NCBI RefSeq assembly: GCF_040560245.1
Contig: NZ_JAKMWP010000001.1
Length of the DNA: 64,000 nt
Strand: one strand, 5' to 3'
From: Morganella sibonii
GTDB lineage: Bacteria > Pseudomonadota > Gammaproteobacteria > Enterobacterales > Enterobacteriaceae
In this document: one piece after another, positions 42,694 to 51,805 of the stretch
Position numbering within the stretch: the first letter of the stretch is position 1
How the letters are laid out: each line of letters opens with the position of its first letter
Position numbers and translations under genes: made by a program
Notes under the pieces: generated by a model
What the model was told of the DNA's origin: nothing
Seen by the model: only the letters and a program-made list of their open reading frames with translations
Database searches by the model: none

Positions 42694-43698
42694 GTGAAAC
42701 TGGATGAAATCGCCCGCCTTGCCGGTGTGTCGCGCACGACGGCCAGTTATGTCATCAACGGAAAAGCAAAACAATATCGTGTGAGTGACAAAACTGTCGA
42801 AAAAGTGATGGCGGTGGTTCGTGAACATAATTACCATCCGAATGCGGTAGCCGCCGGTCTGCGTGCAGGCCGTACCCGCTCTATCGGACTGGTGATCCCG
42901 GATTTGGAGAACACCAGCTATACCCGCATCGCAAATTATCTGGAGCGCCAGGCGCGCAGCCGTGGTTATCAGCTGCTGATCGCCTGCTCCGAAGACCAGC
43001 CTGACAACGAAATCCGTTGTGTGGAACACCTGTTACAGCGTCAGGTGGATGCGATTATCGTTTCCACCGCTCTGCCGCCGGAGCATCCGTTCTATCAGCG
43101 CTGGGCAAACCGCTCGCTGCCGATTGTCGCGCTTGACCGCGCACTGGAAAATGAGCACTTTATCAGTGTGGTCGGGGATGACTTTGAGGACGCCAAAATG
43201 CTGGCATCCGAATTGCGTCAGTTCCCGGCAGAATCGGTGGTATATCTCGGCGCGTTACCGGAACTTTCCGTCAGTTTCCTGCGTGAGCAGGGATTCCGTG
43301 AAGCCTGGGAAGGTGATGCACGTAACGTGAATTTCCTGTATGCCGACAGCTATGAGCGTGACGCCGCCGCGAAAGCGTTTGACAGCTGGCTGGAAAACAA
43401 CCCGATGCCGGACGCACTGTTCACCACATCATTCGCGCTGTTACAGGGTGTGATGGATGCCACTCTGGCCCGCAGCGGCCGTCTGCCGGGACAACTGGTG
43501 ATCGCGACCTTCGGTGATCATGAACTGCTGGATTTCCTGGAGTGTCCGGTTCTGTCCGTTGCGCAGCGTCATCGTGACATCGCGGAGCGTGTACTGGAGC
43601 TGGTGCTGGCAAGCCTGGATGAAAAACAGAAACCGGCCGCGGGTATTACCCGGATCCGCCGTGATCTGTGCCGCCGCGGAAGTCTGAGCCGCCGGTAA
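42694..43698 (+). CDS. cra: Catabolite repressor/activator Cra (FruR)
   Basis: LacI-family global regulator that balances glycolysis and gluconeogenesis and is released from DNA by fructose phosphates. The helix-turn-helix is MKLDEIARLAGVSRTTASYVING, followed by the Cra-specific KAKQYRVSDKTVEKVM and a periplasmic-binding-like sensor. 334 residues, as in E. coli. Position between ilvH and mraZ is conserved in enterobacteria. Confidence 0.97.
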   Translation: MKLDEIARLAGVSRTTASYVINGKAKQYRVSDKTVEKVMAVVREHNYHPNAVAAGLRAGRTRSIGLVIPDLENTSYTRIANYLERQARSRGYQLLIACSEDQPDNEIRCVEHLLQRQVDAIIVSTALPPEHPFYQRWANRSLPIVALDRALENEHFISVVGDDFEDAKMLASELRQFPAESVVYLGALPELSVSFLREQGFREAWEGDARNVNFLYADSYERDAAAKAFDSWLENNPMPDALFTTSFALLQGVMDATLARSGRLPGQLVIATFGDHELLDFLECPVLSVAQRHRDIAERVLELVLASLDEKQKPAAGITRIRRDLCRRGSLSRR

Positions 43699-43730
43699 TA
43701 TTGAGACCGTAAAGTTATTATTTTTTCTGA

Positions 43731-43759
43731 TACCTGTACGGAAACGTATAGGTATTTTT
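43731..43759 (+). terminator. Terminator after cra
   Basis: TACCTGTACG and CGTATAGGTA pair (with one G-U) around GAAA and run into TTTTTATTTA. Confidence 0.8.
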
Positions 43760-44276
43760 ATTTATATCCGCCGAAAACAGATGAAAAACCCTTTTTGAGA
43801 GGAATCCTAAGATTTTTTTTCAATTCTGCTGATTGACAGAAATTGACAATTTTCACAGAGCCCCTTTTTTCCCCGGCAAATACACTTATTGTGGTTATGG
43901 GTATATAGCGAAAATTATCTTCCGTTCCATTTTGCAATAGTTATCTTATTGATATGATGAATTTTATATTTTCAAATATCAGATAATCACGCACTGTAAC
44001 AGAAAGTAACAGCACAGATAACTGAATTAAAAATTCCGGGGGGGTTACCCTGGTGGTCAATTTTTATCCTGAAAGTGAGGGGTACCTCGCAAAAATGCAT
44101 CTTTCTTTCGTCAGATTCGGTATAATTTGCCCCGGTTAACCGAGTGCGTATTATGTGAATTTTTTTCTGATTTGAATCAGTGTGTTACCTCACTTCTGTT
44201 CCCTGAAGCAAAAAATCCCATATTTTCTCACCCCTTTATTCCCCGATAACGGAAACGGAACCTTGTCAGCTCTGGC
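43760..44276. other. Gene-free AT-rich region between cra and Pmra
   Basis: About 520 bp with no convincing coding frame. It holds runs of T and A, an isolated TATAAT at 44121-44126 without a good -35, and a G-rich patch (44038-44046). It may contain further dcw promoters or regulatory sites. Confidence 0.4.
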
Positions 44277-44306
44277 TTGACAAGCTTTTCGTACCATTCG
44301 TAAACT
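44277..44306 (+). promoter_or_regulatory. Pmra promoter of the dcw cluster
   Basis: TTGACA (44277-44282) and TAAACT (44301-44306) are 18 bp apart. The surrounding TTGACAAGCTTTT and CGTAAACT are the same as in the E. coli mra promoter. Transcription would start near 44313, inside the MraZ repeats. Confidence 0.85.
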
Positions 44307-44313
44307 CTGTTGG

Positions 44314-44348
44314 TGGGGAATTGTGGGTGAAAGTGGTAGTTCGGGGTA
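44314..44348 (+). promoter_or_regulatory. MraZ operator (TGGGN repeats)
   Basis: TGGGG (44314), TGGGT (44324) and TGGTA (44334) recur every 10 bp, with a weaker GGGTA at 44344. TGGGN repeats with 5-nt spacers are the known MraZ site. They cover the predicted start of transcription, fitting repression of the cluster by its first gene product. Confidence 0.85.
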
Positions 44349-44367
44349 AAACTGAGCGGAGAAACGT

Positions 44368-44826
44368 ATGTTTCGCGGGGCAACACTGGTTAATCTTGAC
44401 AGCAAAGGGCGCATAACCGTACCGGCACGGTACCGGTCGCTGCTTGCTGAAAAGTCGGAAGGTCAGATGGTCTGTACTATCGATCTCCACCAGCCGTGTC
44501 TGCTGCTTTACACCTTACCGGAATGGGAACTGATCGAACTGAAGCTGGCACAATTGTCCACCATGGACCCGACAGAACGCCGTGTTCAGCGTCTGCTGCT
44601 GGGTCATGCCACTGAATGTCAGATGGACAGTGCGGGACGTCTTTTGTTAGCCGGTACACTGCGCACACATGCGCGGTTAACCAAAGAAGTCATGCTGGTC
44701 GGGCAGTTCAACAAGTTTGAGCTGTGGGACGAACAGACGTGGTATCAGCAGGTACAGGATGATATTGCTGCCGGGCAGACGGCATCCGGACCTTTATCCG
44801 CCCGGTTACAGGATTTATCACTTTAA
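44368..44826 (+). CDS. mraZ: Transcriptional regulator MraZ
   Basis: First gene of the dcw cluster; a ring-forming AbrB-like DNA-binding protein of 152 residues that represses its own promoter. Two MraZ/SpoVT-like repeats are visible, each with a DSKGR or DSAGR core (LDSKGRITVPARYR, MDSAGRLLLAGTLR). Its stop directly adjoins the rsmH start (TAA-ATG). Confidence 0.97.
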   Translation: MFRGATLVNLDSKGRITVPARYRSLLAEKSEGQMVCTIDLHQPCLLLYTLPEWELIELKLAQLSTMDPTERRVQRLLLGHATECQMDSAGRLLLAGTLRTHARLTKEVMLVGQFNKFELWDEQTWYQQVQDDIAAGQTASGPLSARLQDLSL

Positions 44827-45768
44827 ATGGCAGAGAGTCAGTTTCAGCATACCAGTGTTTTACTGGATGAGGCCGTTAACGGATTACAGGTCCGTGAAGA
44901 CGGTATTTATATCGACGGCACATTCGGCCGCGGCGGGCATTCCCGTCTGATTTTATCAAAACTCGGGGCACAGGGGCGTCTGATCGCTATTGACCGGGAC
45001 CCGCAGGCGATTGCCGCAGCAGCACAGATTGACGACCCGCGTTTTTCCATTATTCACGGTCCGTTTTCCGGTATTGCCGGTTATGTGAATGAGCTGGAGC
45101 TGGGCGGACAGATTGACGGTGTTCTGCTTGATCTGGGCGTGTCTTCCCCGCAACTGGACGATGCGGAGCGCGGATTCTCCTTTATGCGTGACGGGCCGCT
45201 GGATATGCGTATGGACCCGACGCGGGGGATTTCTGCCGCACAGTGGCTGACCGAAGCCAAAGAAGAAGATATTGCGTGGGTACTGAAAAACTTCGGCGAA
45301 GAGCGTTTTTCGAAACGGATCGCCCGCGCCATTGTTGAACGGAACAAGACAGAAGAGCCGCTGACACGGACAAAACAGCTGGCAGAACTGATTGCCGCCG
45401 TGTCACCGGTGAAAGAAAAACACAAGCACCCGGCGACCCGAAGCTTCCAGGCAATCCGCATCTATGTGAACAGTGAACTGGATGAAATCCGCCAGGCACT
45501 GACCGGCGCACTGAGCATTCTGGCACCGGGCGGACGTTTATCCGTGATCAGCTTCCACTCACTGGAAGACCGGATTGTAAAACAGTTTATGCGCAACGAA
45601 AGCCGCGGACCGCAGGTCCCGCACGGATTACCGCTGACGGAAGAGCAACTGAAAGCGCACGGCACACCGGCACTGAAACTGGCGGGAAAAATGAAACCGT
45701 CGGAACAGGAAATCAGTGTTAACCCGCGTGCCCGCAGCTCTGTACTGCGCTTTGCGGAGAAAGCATGA
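44827..45768 (+). CDS. rsmH: 16S rRNA (cytosine-1402-N4)-methyltransferase RsmH
   Basis: Formerly MraW; uses S-adenosylmethionine to methylate N4 of C1402 in the 30S decoding centre. The 313 residues include VDGTFGRGGHS-type GTFGRGGHSRLIL (cofactor site), VLLDLGVSSPQLDDAERGFSF and ISFHSLEDRIVK. It follows mraZ without a gap and overlaps ftsL by 4 bp. Confidence 0.98.
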   Translation: MAESQFQHTSVLLDEAVNGLQVREDGIYIDGTFGRGGHSRLILSKLGAQGRLIAIDRDPQAIAAAAQIDDPRFSIIHGPFSGIAGYVNELELGGQIDGVLLDLGVSSPQLDDAERGFSFMRDGPLDMRMDPTRGISAAQWLTEAKEEDIAWVLKNFGEERFSKRIARAIVERNKTEEPLTRTKQLAELIAAVSPVKEKHKHPATRSFQAIRIYVNSELDEIRQALTGALSILAPGGRLSVISFHSLEDRIVKQFMRNESRGPQVPHGLPLTEEQLKAHGTPALKLAGKMKPSEQEISVNPRARSSVLRFAEKA

Positions 45769-46082
45769 CCACAGAACGGCACAATTTAGCCCGCGTTATT
45801 TGTCGTGACCTGCTGCGCCACGGATTTATCCCTGCGATTTTATTTATCGCGGTGATCGTCAGCGCAATTTTTGTGGTTATCACGGCACATAAAACACGTC
45901 TGCTGACTGCAGAGCGGGAACATCTTGTGCTGGAGCGTAACTCGCTGGATATCGAATGGCGTAACCTGATTCTGGAAGAGAACGCCCTGGGGGATCACAG
46001 CCGTGTCGAGCGCCTGTCCGTTGAGCGTCTCAGTATGCAGCATGTGGACCCGGCAAACGAAAAAATTGTCGTAACGAAATGA
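45765..46082 (+). CDS. ftsL: Cell division protein FtsL
   Basis: Bitopic inner membrane divisome protein of 105 residues, acting with FtsB and FtsQ. A short cytoplasmic N-terminus is followed by one transmembrane helix (about 22-40, ILFIAVIVSAIFVVITA) and a periplasmic coiled coil (LTAEREHLVLERNSLDIEWRNLILEENAL). It is shorter than the 121-residue E. coli protein, mainly at the N-terminus. ATGA overlap with rsmH. Confidence 0.95.
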   Translation: MTTERHNLARVICRDLLRHGFIPAILFIAVIVSAIFVVITAHKTRLLTAEREHLVLERNSLDIEWRNLILEENALGDHSRVERLSVERLSMQHVDPANEKIVVTK

Positions 46083-46089
46083 CGAAGGC

Positions 46090-47883
46090 ATGAAAAACAA
46101 AAAATCAGCAGGCAAAACGCAGGGCGGAGCCCGTATCAAACGTCCGGAAGAAAAAGCCAGTTTTATCAGCTGGCGTTTTGCGTTGTTATGCGGCGGTATC
46201 GGGATTGCCCTCGCCGCACTGCTGATCCGGGTGGCGTATTTACAGATTATCAACCCGGACATGCTGGTGAAAGAAGGTGACATGCGTTCGCTGCGTGTCC
46301 AGGAGATCCCGACCGCACGCGGCATGATCAGCGACCGTATGGGGCGGCCTCTGGCAGTCAGTGTACCGGTGAATGCGGTCTGGGCAGATCCGAAAGAGTT
46401 AGCTGACAAAGGCGGGGTAGGGGATGACACCCGCTGGCGTGCACTGTCCGAAGCGCTGAATATTCCGCTCGATCAGGTGAAAAGCAAAGTCACGGCAAAC
46501 CCGAAAGGCCGCTTTGTTTACTTGGCGCGCCAGGTCAACCCGACCATCGGCGATTACGTGAAAAAACTGAATCTGCCGGGGATTTATTTACAGGCAGAAT
46601 CAAAACGCTATTACCCGTCCGGTTCAGTCACCGCACACATTATCGGTGTTACCAACATTGATGATGAGGGGATTGAAGGGGTCGAAAAAAGCTTTGACCG
46701 CTGGCTGACCGGGGTTCCGGGACAGCGGACAGTCCGGAAAGATCGCGGCGGCCGTGTTATTGAAGACACCATCGCCCGTGAAAGTCAGGCCGGACACAAT
46801 CTGACACTCAGTATTGATGAACGTTTACAGGCGCTGGTATACCGCGAAATCAGCAGTGCGGTGGCACTGAACAAAGCGGAATCCGGCACAGCGATTCTGG
46901 TGGATGTGAACACCGGGGAAATTCTGGCGATGGCGAACAGCCCGTCCTATAACCCCAACAACCTCCAGGGAACGCCGAAAGACGCCATGCGTAACCGTGC
47001 TATCACCGATATTTTTGAACCGGGCTCGACGGTAAAACCTCTGGTGGTGATGAGTGCGCTGCACAATAACATCATCAAACCGAACAGCGTGGTGAATACT
47101 TATCCGTACCGGATCAGTGGTCATGAAATCAAAGACGTAGGCCGTTATGCCGAACTGACCATCACCGGTATTTTACAGAAATCGAGTAACGTAGGGGTTT
47201 CAAGACTTGCGTTAGCGATGCCCGCTCAGGAACTCGTGGACGTCTATTCGCGTTTCGGGCTGGGAAAACCGACCAATCTGGGGCTGGTCGGGGAAAGCAG
47301 TGGCATATATCCAAGTAAAAAAACACGGTGGTCTGAACTTGAAAGGGCCACCTTTTCTTTCGGCTACGGGCTGATGGTAACACCGTTACAGTTAGCGCGG
47401 GCCTATGCAACAATCGGCAGTTTCGGGATCTACCGCCCGCTGTCCATCACGAAAGTGGACCCGCCTGTACCGGGTACCCGCGTCTTCCCTGAGCCGGTGA
47501 TGAAAACCGTGGTTCAGATGATGGAAAGTGTTGCGTTACCGGGCGGCGGCGGAACGCGCGCTGCGATCAAAGGGTATCGCGTGGCGATTAAAACCGGGAC
47601 CGCGAAAAAAGTGGGCGATGACGGAAAGTACGTGAACCGCTATATCGCCTACACCGCCGGGGTTGCACCGGCAAGCCGTCCGCGTTTTGCTCTGGTTGTG
47701 ATTATCAACGACCCGCAGGGCGGCAAGTATTACGGGGGTGCGATCTCCGCACCGGTATTCGGTGCCATCATGGGCGGTGTTCTGCGGACAATGAACGTGG
47801 AACCGGATGCGCTGACACCGGAAGAACAAACTAATGAAGTGGTTACTAATAAACCAAAAGAGGGTACAAGTGGCAGATCGTAA
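46090..47883 (+). CDS. ftsI: Peptidoglycan transpeptidase FtsI (PBP3)
   Basis: Septal penicillin-binding protein that crosslinks peptidoglycan with FtsW. A short cytoplasmic end, one transmembrane helix (about 32-48), a pedestal domain and a transpeptidase domain can be seen. The active-site motifs are S313-TVK, SSN (KSSNVG) and KTGTAKK. 597 residues versus 588 in E. coli; the extra length is at the C-terminus (EEQTNEVVTNKPKEG). Its end overlaps murE by 14 bp. Confidence 0.97.
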   Translation: MKNKKSAGKTQGGARIKRPEEKASFISWRFALLCGGIGIALAALLIRVAYLQIINPDMLVKEGDMRSLRVQEIPTARGMISDRMGRPLAVSVPVNAVWADPKELADKGGVGDDTRWRALSEALNIPLDQVKSKVTANPKGRFVYLARQVNPTIGDYVKKLNLPGIYLQAESKRYYPSGSVTAHIIGVTNIDDEGIEGVEKSFDRWLTGVPGQRTVRKDRGGRVIEDTIARESQAGHNLTLSIDERLQALVYREISSAVALNKAESGTAILVDVNTGEILAMANSPSYNPNNLQGTPKDAMRNRAITDIFEPGSTVKPLVVMSALHNNIIKPNSVVNTYPYRISGHEIKDVGRYAELTITGILQKSSNVGVSRLALAMPAQELVDVYSRFGLGKPTNLGLVGESSGIYPSKKTRWSELERATFSFGYGLMVTPLQLARAYATIGSFGIYRPLSITKVDPPVPGTRVFPEPVMKTVVQMMESVALPGGGGTRAAIKGYRVAIKTGTAKKVGDDGKYVNRYIAYTAGVAPASRPRFALVVIINDPQGGKYYGGAISAPVFGAIMGGVLRTMNVEPDALTPEEQTNEVVTNKPKEGTSGRS

Positions 47884-49357
47884 TTTGCGCGATTTACTCG
47901 CGCCGCTCGGTGTTGATGCACCGGCTAAGGCGTTACGTGATATGACCCTGGACAGCCGCAAAGCGGCTGCCGGTGATCTGTTCCTGGCGGTAAAAGGCCA
48001 CCAGTCTGACGGGCGTCACTACATTCCTCAGGCCATCGCTCAGGGCGTGGCTGCCGTGGTGGCGGAAGCGGATGGTGCGGCGGAAGACGGCAGTGTGCAG
48101 GTACTGCATGGCGTACCGGTGGTTTACCTCAGCCATCTGAATGAAAAATTATCCCGCCTGGCCGGTGAGTTCTATCACCATCCGGCGGAGCGTCTGAAAC
48201 TGATCGGTGTTACCGGGACTAACGGCAAAACCACCACCACTCAGCTGCTGGCGCAGTGGACACAGGCGATGGGCGAAACCAGCGCTGTGATGGGAACGGT
48301 CGGTAACGGGCTGCTCGGTCATGTGATCCAGACAGAAAACACTACCGGCTCTGCGGTGGATATCCAGCTCGAACTGGATAAACTGGCGAAAAAAGGTGCC
48401 ACCGTGGCGGCGATGGAAGTCTCCTCTCACGGACTGGTGCAAAGCCGCGTGGCGGCACTGCCGTTCCGTGCTGCCGTCTTTACCAACTTAAGCCGTGACC
48501 ATCTCGATTACCACGGTGATATGGCTAATTATGAAGCTGCCAAATGGCTGCTGTTCTCAACCCATCACAGCGAACAAAAAATTATTAATGCGGATGATGA
48601 GACAGGGCTGAAATGGCTGGCAAAACTGCCGGAAGCGGTCGCCGTCACAATGGAAGATAACCTGCCCGCCAACTGGCAGGGACGTTTCCTGAAAGCCGTT
48701 TCCGTGAATTATCACGACAGTGGTGCTCATATCGCCTTTACCTCAAGCTGGGGTGACGGTGAGCTGGACAGCCCGCTGATGGGCGCATTTAACGTCAGCA
48801 ATCTTCTGGTGGCCGCGGCAACATTGCTGGCCCTGGGTTATGACCTGAACGCCCTGCTGAACAGCGCAACCGCGTTAACACCGGTCTGCGGCCGGATGGA
48901 AGTGTTCACGGCGGATAACCGTCCGACCGTTGTGGTGGATTACGCCCACACCCCGGATGCACTGGAAAAAGCCCTGAGTGCCGCGCGGCTGCATACCAAA
49001 GGCAAGCTGTGGTGTGTCTTCGGCTGCGGCGGTGACCGTGATAAAGGCAAACGTCCGCTGATGGGCGCAATCGCTGAGCAGGAGTCCGATGTGGTGGTGA
49101 TCACGGACGACAATCCGCGCAGCGAAGAGCCGCAGGCTATCATCAATGACATTATGGCCGGACTGGTTGATACCTCCCGCGCACTGCCGATCCCGGGACG
49201 TGCGGAAGCCGTGACATTTGCGGTGATGCAGGCCGGGCCGGATGACGTGGTGCTGGTGGCAGGAAAAGGACATGAGGATTATCAGCTGGTCGGCAGCCGC
49301 CGTCTGGATTACTCCGACCGTCTGACCGTCGCCCGCCTGCTGGGAGTGATGGCATGA
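47870..49357 (+). CDS. murE: UDP-MurNAc-tripeptide ligase MurE
   Basis: Adds meso-diaminopimelate to UDP-MurNAc-L-Ala-D-Glu using ATP. The ATP loop GTNGKTTT (about 115-122) and the diaminopimelate-specific DNPR motif (about 413-416) are present. I chose the GTG at 47870, 5 nt after GAGGGTA, because VADRNLRDLLAP matches the E. coli start and gives exactly 495 residues; an ATG at 47834 would extend it into ftsI. Confidence 0.97.
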   Translation: MADRNLRDLLAPLGVDAPAKALRDMTLDSRKAAAGDLFLAVKGHQSDGRHYIPQAIAQGVAAVVAEADGAAEDGSVQVLHGVPVVYLSHLNEKLSRLAGEFYHHPAERLKLIGVTGTNGKTTTTQLLAQWTQAMGETSAVMGTVGNGLLGHVIQTENTTGSAVDIQLELDKLAKKGATVAAMEVSSHGLVQSRVAALPFRAAVFTNLSRDHLDYHGDMANYEAAKWLLFSTHHSEQKIINADDETGLKWLAKLPEAVAVTMEDNLPANWQGRFLKAVSVNYHDSGAHIAFTSSWGDGELDSPLMGAFNVSNLLVAAATLLALGYDLNALLNSATALTPVCGRMEVFTADNRPTVVVDYAHTPDALEKALSAARLHTKGKLWCVFGCGGDRDKGKRPLMGAIAEQESDVVVITDDNPRSEEPQAIINDIMAGLVDTSRALPIPGRAEAVTFAVMQAGPDDVVLVAGKGHEDYQLVGSRRLDYSDRLTVARLLGVMA

Positions 49358-50727
49358 TCCCGTTCTCCCTTGCTGATATCGCACAACTGACCGCCGGGGA
49401 GCTTATCCTCAGCGGTCACGCGTCATCAGAAATGATTGAGAGCATTACCACTGACAGCCGCACTATCGGTGAACGTGCCTTGTTTATCGCTCTGGCCGGT
49501 GAACGTTTTGATGCTCATGATTTTATTGCGGATGTGGCCGCGAAAGGCGTTGCCGCTGTCCTGGTCAACCGCCGGATGGACGTGAACTGTCCGCAGATTA
49601 TCGTTAAAGATACCCGCCTGGCGCTGGGTGCGGTGGCAAAAGGCAACCGTGACCGCAGCGGGGCAAAAGTCGTCGCGCTGACCGGGTCTTCCGGCAAAAC
49701 GTCTGTCAAAGAGATGACGGCCGCCATTTTACAGCAGGCAGGCGAAACGCTGTTTACCGCCGGTAACTTTAACAATGATATCGGTGTACCGCTGACACTG
49801 CTGCGTCTGACAGAAAAACATCAGTTTGCGGTGATTGAACTGGGTGCCAACCACACCGGTGAAATCGCCTATACTGCGGCGATGACACATCCGCAGACTG
49901 TACTGGTGAATAACCTGTTTGCCGCCCATATCGGTGAATTTGGTTCCGCAGAGGCCATCGCACAGGCGAAAGGGGAAATTTTCACCGGCCTGACGGACGA
50001 AGGCACCGCCATTATTAATCTCGAAAGCAATGATATCACTCACTGGCAGGCTCATCTGACCCCGCGCCAGACCCGCTGGAGTTTCTCCGTTGATCCGCAT
50101 CCGCAGGCTGATTTTTACGCCACCGGTGTGGTGATGAATCCGCTGACCACCGATTTTACCCTGCACACACCGGCAGGCAGCACCGCTGTCACTCTGCCGC
50201 AGCCGGGGCGTCACAATATCGCCAACGCACTTGCGGCGGCGGCACTGGCACTTTCTGCCGGGGCGACACTGGCGGATATCCGCAGTGGTCTGGCGCAGAC
50301 CCGTGCGGTTCCCGGCCGCTTATATCCGGTTGAGATAGCTCCCGGTAAGCTGGTGATTGACGATACTTATAATGCAAATGACGGCTCGATGATTGCAGCA
50401 ATCCGTGTGCTGGCACAGTTACCGGGATACCGTGTGCTGGTTGCCGGGGATATCGGCGAACAGGGCGGTTATGCCGAAGAGAGTCACCGCAGAGTCGGGC
50501 AGGCTGCCCGTGATGCCGGGCTGGATGCGGTATTTACCGCCGGTCAGCTCAGCCATTTTATCAGTGATGAGTGCCAGGGACGCCATTTCGCTGATAAAAC
50601 AACCCTTATTGCTGCGCTGGCACCTCTGGTGGCACAGCATTCATCAATTTCAATATTAGTTAAAGGTTCACGCAGCTCCGCAATGGAAGAAGTTGTGCAC
50701 GCCTTGCAGGAGAATGTCCCATGCTGA
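49354..50727 (+). CDS. murF: UDP-MurNAc-tripeptide:D-Ala-D-Ala ligase MurF
   Basis: Last cytosolic step of the UDP-MurNAc-pentapeptide: adds D-Ala-D-Ala. The 457 residues have the three Mur ligase domains, with ATP loop GSSGKTSVKEM (from about 111), GANHTGEIAY and DDTYNAND in the C-terminal half. ATGA overlap with murE and 7-bp overlap with mraY. Confidence 0.97.
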   Translation: MIPFSLADIAQLTAGELILSGHASSEMIESITTDSRTIGERALFIALAGERFDAHDFIADVAAKGVAAVLVNRRMDVNCPQIIVKDTRLALGAVAKGNRDRSGAKVVALTGSSGKTSVKEMTAAILQQAGETLFTAGNFNNDIGVPLTLLRLTEKHQFAVIELGANHTGEIAYTAAMTHPQTVLVNNLFAAHIGEFGSAEAIAQAKGEIFTGLTDEGTAIINLESNDITHWQAHLTPRQTRWSFSVDPHPQADFYATGVVMNPLTTDFTLHTPAGSTAVTLPQPGRHNIANALAAAALALSAGATLADIRSGLAQTRAVPGRLYPVEIAPGKLVIDDTYNANDGSMIAAIRVLAQLPGYRVLVAGDIGEQGGYAEESHRRVGQAARDAGLDAVFTAGQLSHFISDECQGRHFADKTTLIAALAPLVAQHSSISILVKGSRSSAMEEVVHALQENVPC

Positions 50728-51803
50728 TTTGGCTGGCTGAGTATCTGGTACAGTTTCACACTGCGTTTAACGTCTTCTCTTATCTGACGTTCCGCGCCAT
50801 CGTCGGCCTGCTGACCTCGCTGATTATCGCATTATGGATGGGACCGCATGTGATTGCGTATCTTCAGAAAATGCAGATTGGTCAGGTTGTCCGCAGCGAG
50901 GGGCCGGAATCGCACTTCAGCAAGCGCGGTACCCCGACCATGGGCGGCATGATGATCCTGTTTTCCATCGCCATTTCTGTTCTGCTGTGGGCGCGTCTGG
51001 ATAACCCGTATGTCTGGTGTGTGCTGCTGGTGCTGATCGGCTACGGTATTGTCGGGTTTATTGATGACTACCGCAAAGTCGTGCGTAAAGACACCAAAGG
51101 GCTGATAGCCCGCTGGAAATATTTCTGGCAGTCCGTACTGGCGCTGACCGTGGCGTTCAGCATGTATGCCATCGGCAAAGACACCCCGGCGACACAGCTG
51201 GTGGTGCCGTTCTTTAAAGATGTGATGCCGCAGCTGGGTGTGCTCTATATCCTGCTGGCGTATTTCGTCATTGTCGGTACCAGTAACGCGGTAAACCTGA
51301 CAGACGGCCTTGATGGTCTTGCGATTATGCCGACCGTCTTTGTGGCCGCCGGTTTTGCGTTGGTAGCCTGGGCGACCGGTAACGTGAATTTCGCGCATTA
51401 TCTGAATATCCCGTATCTGCCGTATGCCGGTGAACTGGTGATTGTCTGTACCGCGATTGTCGGTGCAGGGCTGGGGTTCCTGTGGTTTAACACCTATCCG
51501 GCACAGGTCTTTATGGGCGATGTCGGCTCGCTGGCACTCGGCGGCGCGCTGGGTACGATTGCTGTTCTGCTGCGCCAGGAATTCCTGCTGCTGATTATGG
51601 GCGGTGTGTTCGTGGTGGAAACTCTGTCGGTGATTTTACAGGTCGGCTCCTTCAAATTACGCGGTCAGCGTATTTTCCGGATGGCACCTATTCATCACCA
51701 TTATGAATTAAAAGGCTGGCCTGAGCCGCGGGTGATTGTCCGCTTCTGGATTATCTCTCTGATGTTAGTGCTGATCGGTCTGGCGACACTCAAGGTACGT
51801 TAA
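50721..51803 (+). CDS. mraY: Phospho-MurNAc-pentapeptide transferase MraY
   Basis: Ten-helix inner membrane enzyme that moves phospho-MurNAc-pentapeptide to undecaprenyl phosphate, giving lipid I. The 360 residues include the catalytic aspartates in GFIDDYRKV and NLTDGLDGLA, and the MAPIHHHYELKGWPE loop. It overlaps murF by 7 bp. Confidence 0.98.
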   Translation: MLIWLAEYLVQFHTAFNVFSYLTFRAIVGLLTSLIIALWMGPHVIAYLQKMQIGQVVRSEGPESHFSKRGTPTMGGMMILFSIAISVLLWARLDNPYVWCVLLVLIGYGIVGFIDDYRKVVRKDTKGLIARWKYFWQSVLALTVAFSMYAIGKDTPATQLVVPFFKDVMPQLGVLYILLAYFVIVGTSNAVNLTDGLDGLAIMPTVFVAAGFALVAWATGNVNFAHYLNIPYLPYAGELVIVCTAIVGAGLGFLWFNTYPAQVFMGDVGSLALGGALGTIAVLLRQEFLLLIMGGVFVVETLSVILQVGSFKLRGQRIFRMAPIHHHYELKGWPEPRVIVRFWIISLMLVLIGLATLKVR

Positions 51804-51805
51804 TC

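Noticed and set aside
47834..47869. Upstream ATG of murE at 47834
   Set aside because: It would extend murE into ftsI; the GTG at 47870 has a ribosome site and gives the E. coli start and length.
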